Shown: piece by piece, positions 34,314 through 43,230 of the stretch
Layout: each line of letters opens with the position of its first letter
How positions within the stretch are numbered: the first letter of the stretch is position 1
Assembly: GCF_017874715.1 (NCBI RefSeq)
Contig: NZ_JAGGLR010000011.1
Coordinates: 299,774-363,773, forward strand
DNA from: Streptomyces iranensis
GTDB lineage: Bacteria > Actinomycetota > Actinomycetes > Streptomycetales > Streptomycetaceae
Length of the DNA: 64,000 nucleotides
Direction: 5' to 3'
Notes under the pieces: model-generated
What the model was told of the DNA's origin: nothing
The model's database searches: none
The model's input: the letters and a program-made list of their open reading frames with translations, nothing else
Made by a program: the position numbers and the translations under genes

Positions 34314-34368
34314 TTCCCGTTCCCCGGTCCTTTTCCCGTTCCCCGATCCTTCTCGCCCCCCGATCCTT
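34314..34368. repeat. three imperfect pyrimidine-rich tandem repeats
   Basis: TTCCCGTTCCCCGGTCCTT (34314-34332), TTCCCGTTCCCCGATCCTT (34333-34351) and CTCGCCCCCCGATCCTT (34352-34368) lie directly before the deacetylase-like gene, ending 12 nt before its ATG. They fill the expected leader region, and only GTGGAG supplies a ribosome-binding site. Confidence 0.85.
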
Positions 34369-34380
34369 GTGGAGACCACC

Positions 34381-35337
34381 ATGCCCACAGACGACTTCGG
34401 CCTGCCCTCGGAGAGCTGGCGCTGGCCCGAGCGCACCTGGCGCGGCCATATCGACGCGGTTCGCGCCGGACGGCGGCTGGTCCCCGACCGCTGGCCCGGC
34501 GGTGCCCGGGTCGCGGTCGCCCTCTCCTTCGACTCCGACCACGAGACGATCCCGCTGCGCGATGGCGAGACCAGCCCCGGCCGACTCGCCCAGGGCGAGT
34601 ACGGCGCCCGTGCCGGCGCTCCACGGATCCTGGACCTCCTGGCCCGCTACGGCGTCCCGGCGACCTTCTTCATGCCGGCCGTCTCCGCCCTCGTCCACCC
34701 CGAGGAGGCCCGCGCCTATACCCGTGACGGCCACGAACTGGCCGTCCACGGATGGATCCACGAGCGCAACATGCTGCTGGACCGCGAGGATGAGAAGGAA
34801 CTCACGGTGCGCGCCCTCGACACCCTCACCACGCTGACCGGCCGGCGCCCCGTCGGCATCCGCACCCCGTCCTGGGACTTCTCGGACTCGACCCTCGACA
34901 TCATGCTCGAGCTGGGCTTTGCCTACGACTCCTCGCTCATGGCCGACGACGAGCCCTACGAGATCGTCGCCGAGGGCCGGCCCACCGGCCTGGTGGAGAT
35001 CCCCGTCGACTGGATCCGGGACGACGCCCCGTACTTCACGATGGACCGCTACGGGTCCGTCCGCCCGCACAGCCGCCCGCGCGACGTACGGGAGATCTGG
35101 ACCGACGAATTCGACGCCGCGTACCGGGACGGCGGCGTCTTCCAGCTCACCCTGCACCCGCACGTCATCGGTCACCGCTCGCGCCTCGTGGCACTGCGGG
35201 AACTTCTCGACCACATCGCCGCTCACCCCGGCGTCTGGTACGCGACGCACGCCCAGCTCGCCGACACGGCCCGTGGCGTGCTGCACGGCCGGACCGCGGC
35301 CGGTTCCGCCGCCGACACCCCGGAGCACACACCATGA
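34381..35337 (+). CDS. polysaccharide-deacetylase-family hydrolase (PgdA/cyclic-imidase-like)
   Basis: A 318-residue NodB-fold enzyme. Metal site: FDSDHET (D51, D53) and H123-x-x-x-H127 in AVHGWIHERN. IRTPSWDFS and LTLHPHVIGHRSR contain the catalytic Arg and His positions of the family. The variant resembles HpPgdA, PuuE allantoinase and bacterial cyclic imide hydrolases more than secreted chitin deacetylases; there is no signal peptide, so it is cytoplasmic. It opens rings or deacylates the compound brought in by the coupled MHS symporter, whose start overlaps its stop (ATGA). Confidence 0.85.
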   Translation: MPTDDFGLPSESWRWPERTWRGHIDAVRAGRRLVPDRWPGGARVAVALSFDSDHETIPLRDGETSPGRLAQGEYGARAGAPRILDLLARYGVPATFFMPAVSALVHPEEARAYTRDGHELAVHGWIHERNMLLDREDEKELTVRALDTLTTLTGRRPVGIRTPSWDFSDSTLDIMLELGFAYDSSLMADDEPYEIVAEGRPTGLVEIPVDWIRDDAPYFTMDRYGSVRPHSRPRDVREIWTDEFDAAYRDGGVFQLTLHPHVIGHRSRLVALRELLDHIAAHPGVWYATHAQLADTARGVLHGRTAAGSAADTPEHTP

Positions 35338-36662
35338 ACACCGGATCCGCCACGCCCACCGGCCCCCTGCGCGAAAACGGCGCCGCCCCCGCCACGCTCC
35401 GGCTGAGCCGCGCCCAGCGCAAGGCCATCGTCGCCGGCACCATAGGCAACACCGTCGAATGGGTCGACTGGGCGCTGTACTCCATCTTCGCCAAGATCAT
35501 CGCAGATGAGTTCTTCTCCAAGAGCCACGGCGCGGTGGCCCTGCTGTCCACGCTCGCCGTCTTCGCCGTCGGATTCGTGATGCGTCCGGTCGGTGCGGCC
35601 GTGCTCGGCGCCTACGCCGACCGCCACGGACGCAAGAAGGGCATGACCCTCACGGTCGGCCTGATGGCGGGCGCCGGCTTCGTCATCGCGGTCACCCCGT
35701 CCTACGAAAGCATCGGCATCGCCTCGCCGCTGATCCTGCTGGCCTCCCGGCTCGTGCAGGGTTTCTCCGCAGGCGGCGAGTTCGGCTCCTCCTCCGCGTT
35801 CCTCGTGGAGTCGGCGGCTCGCGGCAGGCGCGCGTTCGCCGGGTCCTGGCAGCAGGTGTCGGTCGCCGGCGGCGTGCTCGTGGCCTCCCTCCTGGGCACG
35901 CTCGCCACCTCGACACTGAGCGACGACGCCCTGCACTCCTGGGGCTGGCGCGTCGCGTTCATCCTCGGCGGCCTGCTCGGACTGGTCGGCCTGTGGCTGC
36001 GGATCTCCGTGGCGGACACCGACTCCTTCGCCCAGGTCCAGGACGCCGGCCGCACCCGCGCCAATCCCGTCAAGGCCATGTTCGTGGAGCACCCCGCGGC
36101 CGCCCTGCGCGTCGCCGGCATCACCGTGGCGGGCACCCTCACCTACTACATCTGGGTCAACTACCTTCCTACGTACGCGAATCTGACCACCGGCATCCCA
36201 CTGAAGACCGCGCTGCTGTCACAGACCCTCTGCCTGGTCGTCTTCGTCATCGCGTTGCCCCTCATGGGCGTGGTCTCGGACCGCGTGGGACGCAAGCCGA
36301 CCATGGCCGCGTTCGCCGGCGGCTTCACCGTCCTGGCCTGGCCTCTGCTGCACCTGCTCGGCAACAGCTTTCTCAGCCTGTTCCTGGTCCAGCTCATCGG
36401 CATGCTGCTGATCCTCGGCTACTCCGCCAACTGCGCCGTCATCATGGCCGAGCAGTTCCCGCCGGAGGTACGCGCCACCGGTATCGCCCTGCCGTACGCC
36501 CTGGCAGTCGCGCTCTTCGGCGGCACGGCGCCCTATCTGACGACCTGGCTGCACGAGAGCGGCCACAGCGACCTGCTGTGGGTCTACGTATCGGCGGCCT
36601 CGCTGATCTCCCTCGTGGTCTACCTCACGATGCCGGAGACCAAGGACAAGGAGTTCAGCTGA
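35334..36662 (+). CDS. MHS-family proton symporter (MFS)
   Basis: A 442-residue transporter with 12 predicted membrane spans. GNTVEWVDWALYSIFA in span 1, GAYADRHGRKKGMTLTVGLM between spans 2 and 3, and GVVSDRVGRKPTMAAF in the second half are signatures of the metabolite:H+ symporter group (citrate, alpha-ketoglutarate, proline/betaine, shikimate). It probably imports the operon substrate, likely a carboxylate or zwitterion. It overlaps both neighbours (ATGA before, TGATG after). Confidence 0.93.
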   Translation: MNTGSATPTGPLRENGAAPATLRLSRAQRKAIVAGTIGNTVEWVDWALYSIFAKIIADEFFSKSHGAVALLSTLAVFAVGFVMRPVGAAVLGAYADRHGRKKGMTLTVGLMAGAGFVIAVTPSYESIGIASPLILLASRLVQGFSAGGEFGSSSAFLVESAARGRRAFAGSWQQVSVAGGVLVASLLGTLATSTLSDDALHSWGWRVAFILGGLLGLVGLWLRISVADTDSFAQVQDAGRTRANPVKAMFVEHPAAALRVAGITVAGTLTYYIWVNYLPTYANLTTGIPLKTALLSQTLCLVVFVIALPLMGVVSDRVGRKPTMAAFAGGFTVLAWPLLHLLGNSFLSLFLVQLIGMLLILGYSANCAVIMAEQFPPEVRATGIALPYALAVALFGGTAPYLTTWLHESGHSDLLWVYVSAASLISLVVYLTMPETKDKEFS

Positions 36663-37489
36663 TGACCCACATCCTCGTCACCGGCGCCGCGGGCGGTATC
36701 GGCGGGGCGATCGCCGAGGAGTTCGCCGCCCAGGGCGCGTTCCTCACCCTCGTCGACCGCGACCCCGCCGCGCTCCAGCGGACCAGGGCACGTCTGGGAA
36801 CCCGTACCGCGACACGGGACGCGGACCTGACCGACCCCGACGCGCCGACCGCCGTCGTCGAGGCGGCCTGGGCGGAGCACGGCCCCGTGGACATCCTCGT
36901 CAACGCGGCGGGCGTCTACCCCTCCCTCGACATGGCCGACGTGGACGCGCAGGCCTGGGACCGGCTGTTCGCCGTCAACCTGCGCGCCCCGGTCCTGGCG
37001 ACCGCCGCTTTCGCCCGGCTCGCCAGCGGGCATGGACGGTCCGGTTCGGTCATCAACATCTCCTCGGGTGCCGCGCAGCGCGCCCGCCCCGGCGGGGGCC
37101 CCTACGCCAGCTCCAAAGCCGCCCTGGAGATGGCCACCCGCGCCGCGGCCCTGGAACTCGGCGCGCACGGCATCCGCGTCAACGCGGTCAGCCCCGGCTT
37201 CGTCCTGGTGGCCAGCGACTGCAACCCCGTATCGGCCCAGTACGCCGAGGCCATCGGCACCAACCCACTGGGCCGCCCGGGAACGCCGCGGGACATCGCG
37301 CGGGCGGTGTGCTGGCTCGCCGGTCCCGACGCCTCCTGGATCACCGGCGAGATCCTGCGGGTGGACGGTGGATCCAGCACGGGCGCCCTGCACCTGCCCC
37401 GGATCTGGCAGCCCGACGACACCCGCGCCACCTTGTCCGGCCCCGTGCCGGCGGCCGCGACCGCGACCGCGGAAGGACACACCCGATGA
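36662..37489 (+). CDS. SDR-family dehydrogenase
   Basis: A 275-residue classical short-chain dehydrogenase: TGAAGGIGGA (cofactor), DADLTDPD, VNAAGVYPS, INISSGAAQ (catalytic Ser), PYASSKAALEM (Y-x-x-x-K) and WITGEILRVDGGSSTG. It should oxidise a hydroxyl or reduce a ketone of the pathway intermediate with NAD(P). It starts at an ATG sharing a base with the symporter stop and overlaps the following fusion gene by 4 bp (ATGA 37486-37489), so expression is tightly coupled. Confidence 0.92.
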   Translation: MTHILVTGAAGGIGGAIAEEFAAQGAFLTLVDRDPAALQRTRARLGTRTATRDADLTDPDAPTAVVEAAWAEHGPVDILVNAAGVYPSLDMADVDAQAWDRLFAVNLRAPVLATAAFARLASGHGRSGSVINISSGAAQRARPGGGPYASSKAALEMATRAAALELGAHGIRVNAVSPGFVLVASDCNPVSAQYAEAIGTNPLGRPGTPRDIARAVCWLAGPDASWITGEILRVDGGSSTGALHLPRIWQPDDTRATLSGPVPAAATATAEGHTR

Positions 37490-39741
37490 ACGACACCCAC
37501 CCGGTGAACGACACCCACCCGAAGAGGCCCGGATACACCGTCGTCGGCGCGGGAGCGATCGGCGGCACCCTCGCCTTCGCCCTCGCCCGCGCCGGCCACC
37601 CGGTCACCCTCGTCGACGCCGACCACACCCACGTGGACGCCATCCGCCGCCACGGACTCGTCGTCGCCCGCGGCGGCACCCGCGAGAGCGTGCCGGTCAC
37701 CGCCACCACCCCGGACGAGTTCGCCGGCCCCCTCGGACGCGTACTGCTGGCCGTGAAGGCACAGGCCACCGGTACCGCGCTCGACTGGATCGCGCCCCGC
37801 CTGGCCCCGGACGGCTACGTCGTTTCCCTGCAGAACGGCTTCAACGAGGCTTCGATCGCCCAGCGTGTGGGCGCCGCCCGCACCGTCGCGGCCTTCGTGA
37901 ACATCTTCGCCGACGTCATCGAACCGGGCGTCATCCAGGACGGCGGCGCCGGAGCCCTCGTCATCGGCGAGCCCGACGGCGCGCCGGTCAGCCCGAGAGT
38001 CCGGGCCCTGGTGGCCGACCTGCGGAGCTGGGGCCCGGCTGTGACCAGTGACAACGTCGAGGGATACCTGTGGGCCAAAGCCGGGTTCGGCGCCATGCTC
38101 GCCGCCACCGCCCTCGCGGACGCCCCCATGGCCGACCTCATCGACCGGCACCGCCCCGCCATGGCCGCCCTGACGGGCGAGGTCTTCGCCGTATCCGACC
38201 GCCTCGGCGTCACCCTGGAAGCGTTCGACGCCTTCGAGCCGCACGCCTTCCGGCCAGGAGCGGACCCCGCTGCCCGGAACGCCGCCTTCGACCGCCTCAC
38301 CGCATGGCTGCGCACCCAGACGAAGGACCGCAGCGGTATCTGGCGTGACCTCGCCGTACGCCACCGGCCCGTCGAAGCCCCCACCCACTACACCGACGTC
38401 TTCCACCACGCGGCACGCGAAGGCCTGCCCACGACCCTGTTGCGCACGGTCGTGAACGGCCTTCGCCAACTGGAGGGCGCCGCGCACGACATGTCGGAGG
38501 CACGGCTGGACGAACTGGACCGCCTGGCCCAGGCCCCCGCACCCTCGCTTCCCCTCAATTCCGCACAGGCCGAGGCGGTCCGGCAATGGCTCGACGCCCG
38601 CCGCGAGGACATGGTCGCCGACCTCGCCGCCTACACCTCCCAGGGCAGCGCCAGCGACGACCTGGACGCACTGGACACCTGCCTCGGCTGGCTGCGCGGC
38701 TGGCTCGACCGACGCCTCGGCGAACCGGACGCCGAGGAGACCCTCGCGCGCGAGGAAACCGGAGACATCCTCGTCCGCCGCTACTCCGCCCGGGACACCA
38801 CCGCCCGGGACACCACCGCCCAGGACGACCGCCCGGTACTTCTCCTCGGGCACTACGACACCGTATGGCCGACCGGCACCCTCGACACCTGGCCCTTCCA
38901 GCGGGACGGCGACCGCATCAGCGGACCCGGCGTCTTCGACATGAAGGCCGGCCTCGTCCAGGCGGTCTGGGCACTCCGCGCCCTCGACGCCCTCGACCTG
39001 CCCCGCCCGGCCTGCACCGTGATGCTGAACGGCGACGAGGAGACCGGCAGCCTCGCCTCCCGCGACGCCATCGTGGAGGAGGCCCGCGACAGCAGGCTCG
39101 CCATGGTCTTCGAGGCCGCCGCCGACGGCGCGATCAAGACCGCCCGCAAGGGCGTCGGACTCTTCACCGTCACGGTCACCGGCAGCGAGGCCCACGCCGG
39201 ACTGGACCCGACCGCCGGAGCCAGCGCCGTGGACGAACTCGCCCACCAGATCCTGCGCCTGGCGGACCTGCGCTCCCCGGACGCGGGCACGTCGCTGAAC
39301 GTGGGCGTGGTGGCGGGAGGCACCCGCAGCAACGTCACGGCGGGACACGCCGTCGGCCGCATCGACGTCCGCGTCGCCACCGCCGCCGAACAACGACGCG
39401 TCGGAGAGGCCCTGGCCGTTCTGCGTCCCGTCGACCCGCGGACCCGCGTGGAGGTCACGGGGGGCTGGAACCGCCCTGTGTTCGAACGGACGGAAAGCGT
39501 CGCCGCACTCGCCGACCTGGCGCGGCGCTGCGCCGCGCTGCTCGGACACGACCTGCCCGAGGCGTCGGTCGGCGGAGCCAGCGACGGCAACTTCGTCGTG
39601 GCCCAGGGCACGCCGGTCCTGGACGGTATCGGCGCGGTGGGCTCGGGCGCACACGCCCGCTCGGAGAACACCTCGGTGTCGGGCATGGTCACACGTGCGG
39701 CGCTGGCCGCCACGGTGCTGGCGGCGCTGGCACTGGAATGA
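37486..39741 (+). CDS. fusion: ketopantoate-reductase-like domain + M20 amidohydrolase
   Basis: One uninterrupted 751-codon frame. Residues 1-355 are a ketopantoate-reductase (ApbA/PanE)-like protein: VVGAGAIGGTLAFALARAG (NAD(P) loop), LLAVKAQAT, SLQNGFNE and NVEGYLWAKAGFGAM with the expected Lys. Residues 365-751 are an M20 hydrolase of carboxypeptidase-G2 type: LLGHYDTVWPTG, GVFDMKAGL, NGDEETGS, SEAHAGLDPTAGAS and GASDGNFV. A flexible linker joins them. The N terminus has a duplicated NDTHP, so a GTG twelve codons-worth downstream region is a possible alternative start. It is the last gene of the operon; the two activities may act on consecutive intermediates. Confidence 0.88.
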   Translation: MNDTHPVNDTHPKRPGYTVVGAGAIGGTLAFALARAGHPVTLVDADHTHVDAIRRHGLVVARGGTRESVPVTATTPDEFAGPLGRVLLAVKAQATGTALDWIAPRLAPDGYVVSLQNGFNEASIAQRVGAARTVAAFVNIFADVIEPGVIQDGGAGALVIGEPDGAPVSPRVRALVADLRSWGPAVTSDNVEGYLWAKAGFGAMLAATALADAPMADLIDRHRPAMAALTGEVFAVSDRLGVTLEAFDAFEPHAFRPGADPAARNAAFDRLTAWLRTQTKDRSGIWRDLAVRHRPVEAPTHYTDVFHHAAREGLPTTLLRTVVNGLRQLEGAAHDMSEARLDELDRLAQAPAPSLPLNSAQAEAVRQWLDARREDMVADLAAYTSQGSASDDLDALDTCLGWLRGWLDRRLGEPDAEETLAREETGDILVRRYSARDTTARDTTAQDDRPVLLLGHYDTVWPTGTLDTWPFQRDGDRISGPGVFDMKAGLVQAVWALRALDALDLPRPACTVMLNGDEETGSLASRDAIVEEARDSRLAMVFEAAADGAIKTARKGVGLFTVTVTGSEAHAGLDPTAGASAVDELAHQILRLADLRSPDAGTSLNVGVVAGGTRSNVTAGHAVGRIDVRVATAAEQRRVGEALAVLRPVDPRTRVEVTGGWNRPVFERTESVAALADLARRCAALLGHDLPEASVGGASDGNFVVAQGTPVLDGIGAVGSGAHARSENTSVSGMVTRAALAATVLAALALE

Positions 39742-40009
39742 AGCGATTGCCGCCACTTCAGCCTGCTGGCAGCTGCGCGACATCTGATCCCCCTCCAGTG
39801 CCGGCCGTCGGACGGTCCAGAACGAGGTAGAGCGGGAAAAAGTGGACCACTGTCGGTCACCGCTCTGCGCAGATGCGGCCGATCGTGCACGCGCGCCCCC
39901 GACCCCGTATGACCGCTGACGTACCCGGCGGAAGTGGACAGGGCCGCTGGTCCGGGGGTTTCCTGGACGCAGGCCCTTGAAGACTGCCTCGCGCCGAGGG
40001 GGCAGGCCG

Positions 40010-40342
40010 GTGCACGAGACGATCAGGGTGGACCGGAAAGCCACCGGGCCCGACAGCTGCCGGGTCGCGGTGTCGGGGGAGCTTGACCTTGTGACCGCCG
40101 GCGACGTGCGTCAGGCCCTCCAGAACGCCGTCGGGGAGAACCGTGTGGTGGTCGTCGACCTCGGCGGGCTGACGTTCTGCGACTGCACGGGGCTGAGCGC
40201 GCTGCTGGCCGCCGCCCGCACCGCTCAAGCCGGTGACGTCGAGCTGCGGCTGTGCGCCGTCCCGCATTTCCTCGCCCGCATCCTGCGGCTGTCCGGCACC
40301 CGTGGTTCGTTCACCATCGAAGGGAGGCATGGCCCGTCATAG
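40010..40342 (+). CDS. STAS-domain anti-anti-sigma factor
   Basis: A 110-residue SpoIIAA/RsbV-like protein: VAVSGELDLVTAGDVRQAL, VVVVDLGGLTFCDCTGLSAL and VPHFLARILRLSG. The phosphorylation loop reads D-C-T-G, so a Thr stands where Ser58 of SpoIIAA lies; Thr variants are common in Streptomyces. It would be phosphorylated by an anti-sigma kinase and freed by a PP2C phosphatase such as the one at 41813. The GTG at 40010 has GAGGGGG upstream; a TTG at 39977 would lengthen it by 11 residues. Confidence 0.85.
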   Translation: MHETIRVDRKATGPDSCRVAVSGELDLVTAGDVRQALQNAVGENRVVVVDLGGLTFCDCTGLSALLAAARTAQAGDVELRLCAVPHFLARILRLSGTRGSFTIEGRHGPS

Positions 40343-40455
40343 CGCTGCCCCTGGAACAAACGCCGGTCGAAGCGCTACTTCTCGCGGAACCACCCATGGA
40401 CGTAACCCTGCCTCCATGCCCGATCCACTGCTGGAACAGCGCGTCTGTGTGTGTC

Positions 40456-40471
40456 TTTTTTTTGGGGGGGG
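40456..40471. repeat. T8-G8 homopolymer junction
   Basis: Eight T followed by eight G, preceded by a GT-rich run (40445-40454). It lies between the STAS gene and the convergent lipoprotein gene. In DNA of this base composition it is striking; the T-run could help terminate plus-strand transcription. Confidence 0.85.
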
Positions 40472-40516
40472 TGAGCGGGGGGCGGCTTGCCGGTGGCAGG
40501 CCGCCCTGGGCCGCTG

Positions 40517-41650
40517 CTACGACGGTTCGGGAGCTTTCCAGCGGGTGACCGAGAAGGTCACCGAGGCGGGGCGCTTGGCGGTTACGGCGGTCACCTTCAG
40601 CAGAGCGACGTCCCTGTCGAGACTGTCGAACCTGCAGAACCGGTCCCCGGCCCGCAGTTCGGAGACCGGTACCTCGAGTTCGTTGCTCTCGCCGCGCGCC
40701 GCGGCGTCCTGGCAAGCGGTGAGGTCCGGGTCGGCGGTGCCCTCCACCCGGGCCACGTATCCGCGGAACCGCATCTTCGGGCTTCCGGACAGACAGCTCG
40801 GGGAGTACTCGATGTCTCCCCCGCCGCCGTTCAGTCTGCTCCTGTACGTAGCGACCGGCATGTCCGAACCGAGCCCAACGCTGCCGAGGACGCAGCCGTG
40901 CGCCTTGGCCACGTCGTCGGACACCGTGACGGGCTGGTTCTCGTAGACCTTGTCACCGGGCTGCGGCGGCGCGCCCTCGGTCTTCGCCGGCCCGGCCCAC
41001 AGGGTCGCCGACAATGTCAGCTCCCCGACGGGGGATCCGCTCACCTTCACCACGCGCAGGAGGACCACGCGCCCGCCCGCGGCGAAGTCCTCGCAGAACC
41101 GGTCTCCCACCGCCAGGGCCCGGGTCTTGTAGCGGTCGACATGCGTGCCGTTGCCGACCGCTGCCCGTGCGGCGGCCTGGCAGCCCGCCTGGTCGAGGTC
41201 CCCGGCGTCCGCGGCAACCTTGGTGACGGGCACGTCGTCGAAGTCCAACACCTCGTTGTCCCAGGAGCAGGGAGGCTCCCAGGACAGGACGGGCGGCCTG
41301 CCCTCGTCCGTCTGGTCCCCGTCGTCGTTCAGGCGCGGGTTCGACTCATGGGGCCCGAGGACGCGCGGCCCGCTGTCCGCGAACTCCACGTAGAAGGAGA
41401 AGTCGGACGGGCATCCGTCCTTGATCGCCTGGATATCACTCAGCGAGACTTCCTTGTCCCGGTAGAGCAGCCCGGTCCTGGAATGCGCCGACGAACCGGA
41501 CGCTGACCCTTTCGGCGCACCGGACGCTGATCCGGTCAGACCCCCGGACTGCCCATCGCCGCCCCCGCAACCTGCGAGCACCGCTGCCAGAAGCAGCGCG
41601 AGGCCACCGCCCCATAAAGCCTTCCCCTGACGACCATTGATCCCCCACAC
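40517..41650 (-). CDS. lipoprotein with repeated Cys-containing domains, function unknown
   Basis: A 377-residue exported protein. The signal peptide ends in lipobox LAGC (Cys28), followed by a low-complexity Gly/Ser linker. The rest contains two or three related segments, each with acidic strands and the pattern GDRFC (AVGDRFCEDF and RAGDRFCRFD), preceded by C-x-x-A-A-R, so it looks like an internally duplicated beta domain with disulphides. Similar Streptomyces proteins are annotated only as hypothetical. The GTG at 41650 is used because it gives a proper n-region before the hydrophobic core. Confidence 0.8.
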   Translation of the reverse strand: MWGINGRQGKALWGGGLALLLAAVLAGCGGGDGQSGGLTGSASGAPKGSASGSSAHSRTGLLYRDKEVSLSDIQAIKDGCPSDFSFYVEFADSGPRVLGPHESNPRLNDDGDQTDEGRPPVLSWEPPCSWDNEVLDFDDVPVTKVAADAGDLDQAGCQAAARAAVGNGTHVDRYKTRALAVGDRFCEDFAAGGRVVLLRVVKVSGSPVGELTLSATLWAGPAKTEGAPPQPGDKVYENQPVTVSDDVAKAHGCVLGSVGLGSDMPVATYRSRLNGGGGDIEYSPSCLSGSPKMRFRGYVARVEGTADPDLTACQDAAARGESNELEVPVSELRAGDRFCRFDSLDRDVALLKVTAVTAKRPASVTFSVTRWKAPEPS

Positions 41651-41812
41651 GTCAACTCCCCCATTGAGTCCGAAGAGCCACCCACCGTACCGGCTACCGG
41701 GACGGGGCCGACAGGAGCGGGAGATCGTATGGTGCTGGACACCGACCCGTCCGGTGACCGGTTCGCCGAGGCCGCGCCGACCGGCATCCTGTCCCTGCCC
41801 CGTGCCTTCCCC

Positions 41813-42961
41813 TCAGCGGATCGGCGTGAGGGCCAGGATCGCCATGTCGTCATGTCGCCGGCCCCCGGTCCAGTCGGTGACATCGGCGACGAGCGTGTCC
41901 ACCACCTCCGACGCTGTGCGGAAGTCCCGGTCGGCCAGCCTGGTACGGGGTTCGTAGTAGGCTCCGTGCCGGTCGAGCGCCTCGGTGACACCGTCGGTCA
42001 CCAGCAGCAGGTAGTCCCCCTGGTGGAAGGGGAAGGTGTCACAGCCGGACACGCCGACGCCCTCCGGCAGCCCCAGCCCCAGCCCCAGGGGAAGCCCCGG
42101 AGCCGACGGCTCCAGCGACGTCACCCGGCCCCCGCGGATCAGATACGGCGGCGGATGACCGCGGTGGTGCAGCCGTACCCGCCCCTCCGCTTCGCTGACC
42201 TCGACCAGTACGGCGGTGGCGAACCGCTCCAGTGCGTCCGGCTGGTCGCCGACGTCCGCCGCGAACCGGACCAGGGCCCGCTCCATGTACTCGGCGAGCT
42301 CCCACAACGTCGCCGCCTGATCCGCCGCCTCACGGAAGGCGCTGGTCGCCACGGCCATGGTGGACACGGCGGGCAGCCCCTTGCCCCGTACGTCCCCGAT
42401 CAGCGCCCGCACCCCGAACGGCGAACTGCGCACCGCGTAGAAGTCCCCGCCGATCAGCGCTTCCGCGTGAGCACACTCGTACCGGGTGGCCACCGATACC
42501 GCCCCGACCCGCGCGGGCGGCGGCGGCAGGACCGCCCGCTGCGCCACCTCGGCCACGGCCCGCACCGCCGCGAAGCGCTGTCCCTGACGCTGGACCACCC
42601 ACTTCAGCCACAACGCGATCGCGCTGATCACCGCCACGTCCAGCAGGTTCACCACGAGCGCCGTCAGCGGACGGTTCACCAGCACATCCACGCACACCGC
42701 CAGCACACAGGCGGCGGCCGCGGTGATCGCCGCACCCCGGAACGTCAGCACCATGCAGGCCGCGAGCGGACCGGCGGACAGCAGGGGCAACCCGGCGTAC
42801 GGCACCGGCCCGAAGACGTCCAGCACCACCCCGCCGATCAGCAGCAGCACCGGGACCATGACGAGCAGCCCGGCCCAACCGCCACGCACCTCCTCCGACC
42901 CGCCCACCACGCCCCGGCGCACACCGGCTCCCCGGCCACCGGCCCTCACCTCGTCCGCCAT
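41813..42961 (-). CDS. membrane PP2C/SpoIIE-family phosphatase
   Basis: A 382-residue protein with three to four N-terminal membrane segments (residues about 30-120) and a cytoplasmic PP2C/SpoIIE domain: GGDFYAV (metal Asp), IGDVRGKGLPAV, HHRGHPPPYLI, LLLVTDGVTEA and RHDDMAILAL. It should dephosphorylate STAS-type anti-anti-sigma factors, thereby activating a sigma factor. No PAS or GAF sensor is seen; the membrane part may sense envelope state. It is separated from the lipoprotein gene by about 160 bp, and the STAS gene is close by. Confidence 0.9.
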   Translation of the reverse strand: MADEVRAGGRGAGVRRGVVGGSEEVRGGWAGLLVMVPVLLLIGGVVLDVFGPVPYAGLPLLSAGPLAACMVLTFRGAAITAAAACVLAVCVDVLVNRPLTALVVNLLDVAVISAIALWLKWVVQRQGQRFAAVRAVAEVAQRAVLPPPPARVGAVSVATRYECAHAEALIGGDFYAVRSSPFGVRALIGDVRGKGLPAVSTMAVATSAFREAADQAATLWELAEYMERALVRFAADVGDQPDALERFATAVLVEVSEAEGRVRLHHRGHPPPYLIRGGRVTSLEPSAPGLPLGLGLGLPEGVGVSGCDTFPFHQGDYLLLVTDGVTEALDRHGAYYEPRTRLADRDFRTASEVVDTLVADVTDWTGGRRHDDMAILALTPIR

Positions 42962-43012
42962 CCGTGCCTCTCCCGCTCTGTGTCCGGCCTACGGCGGTGG
43001 GAGAGTGTTCTC

Positions 43013-43039
43013 CCGTCCATACCGTCCATACCGCTCATA
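43013..43039. repeat. three 9-bp tandem repeats upstream of the SpoIIE-type phosphatase
   Basis: CCGTCCATA occurs twice in tandem, followed by CCGCTCATA. Just before it is the hairpin GGGAGA-GTGT-TCTCCC (42999-43014). These lie 40-80 bp upstream of the phosphatase start, in the interval 42962-43230, which otherwise shows no convincing gene. Confidence 0.7.
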
Positions 43040-43230
43040 CCCGACGACACGGACGGAGTGCGGCCCGACGCCGCATCACCCCCGATCGGTGGCGGGCGGG
43101 CGTGGTGATGCGCAAGGAGCGGCGCAAGGGGGTTGTCGACGAGCGCGGCCGGTCGAGCCCATCCCGTACCAGCCGCGCGTCGCGGTGACCGGCAAGCACG
43201 GCGAGCCCGAGGCGACGCTGCGCGCCGGGG

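Noticed and set aside
37102..40044. 980-codon open frame on the minus strand opposite the SDR and KPR::M20 genes
   Set aside because: Low-complexity G/R/A/V-rich translation with no family features; it mirrors the strong codon bias of the real plus-strand genes.
43100..43230. Short plus-strand frame with PIPYQPRVAVTGKHGEPEA
   Set aside because: It looks mildly coding but has no supported start or family and ends in the convergent SDR gene; too weak to call.
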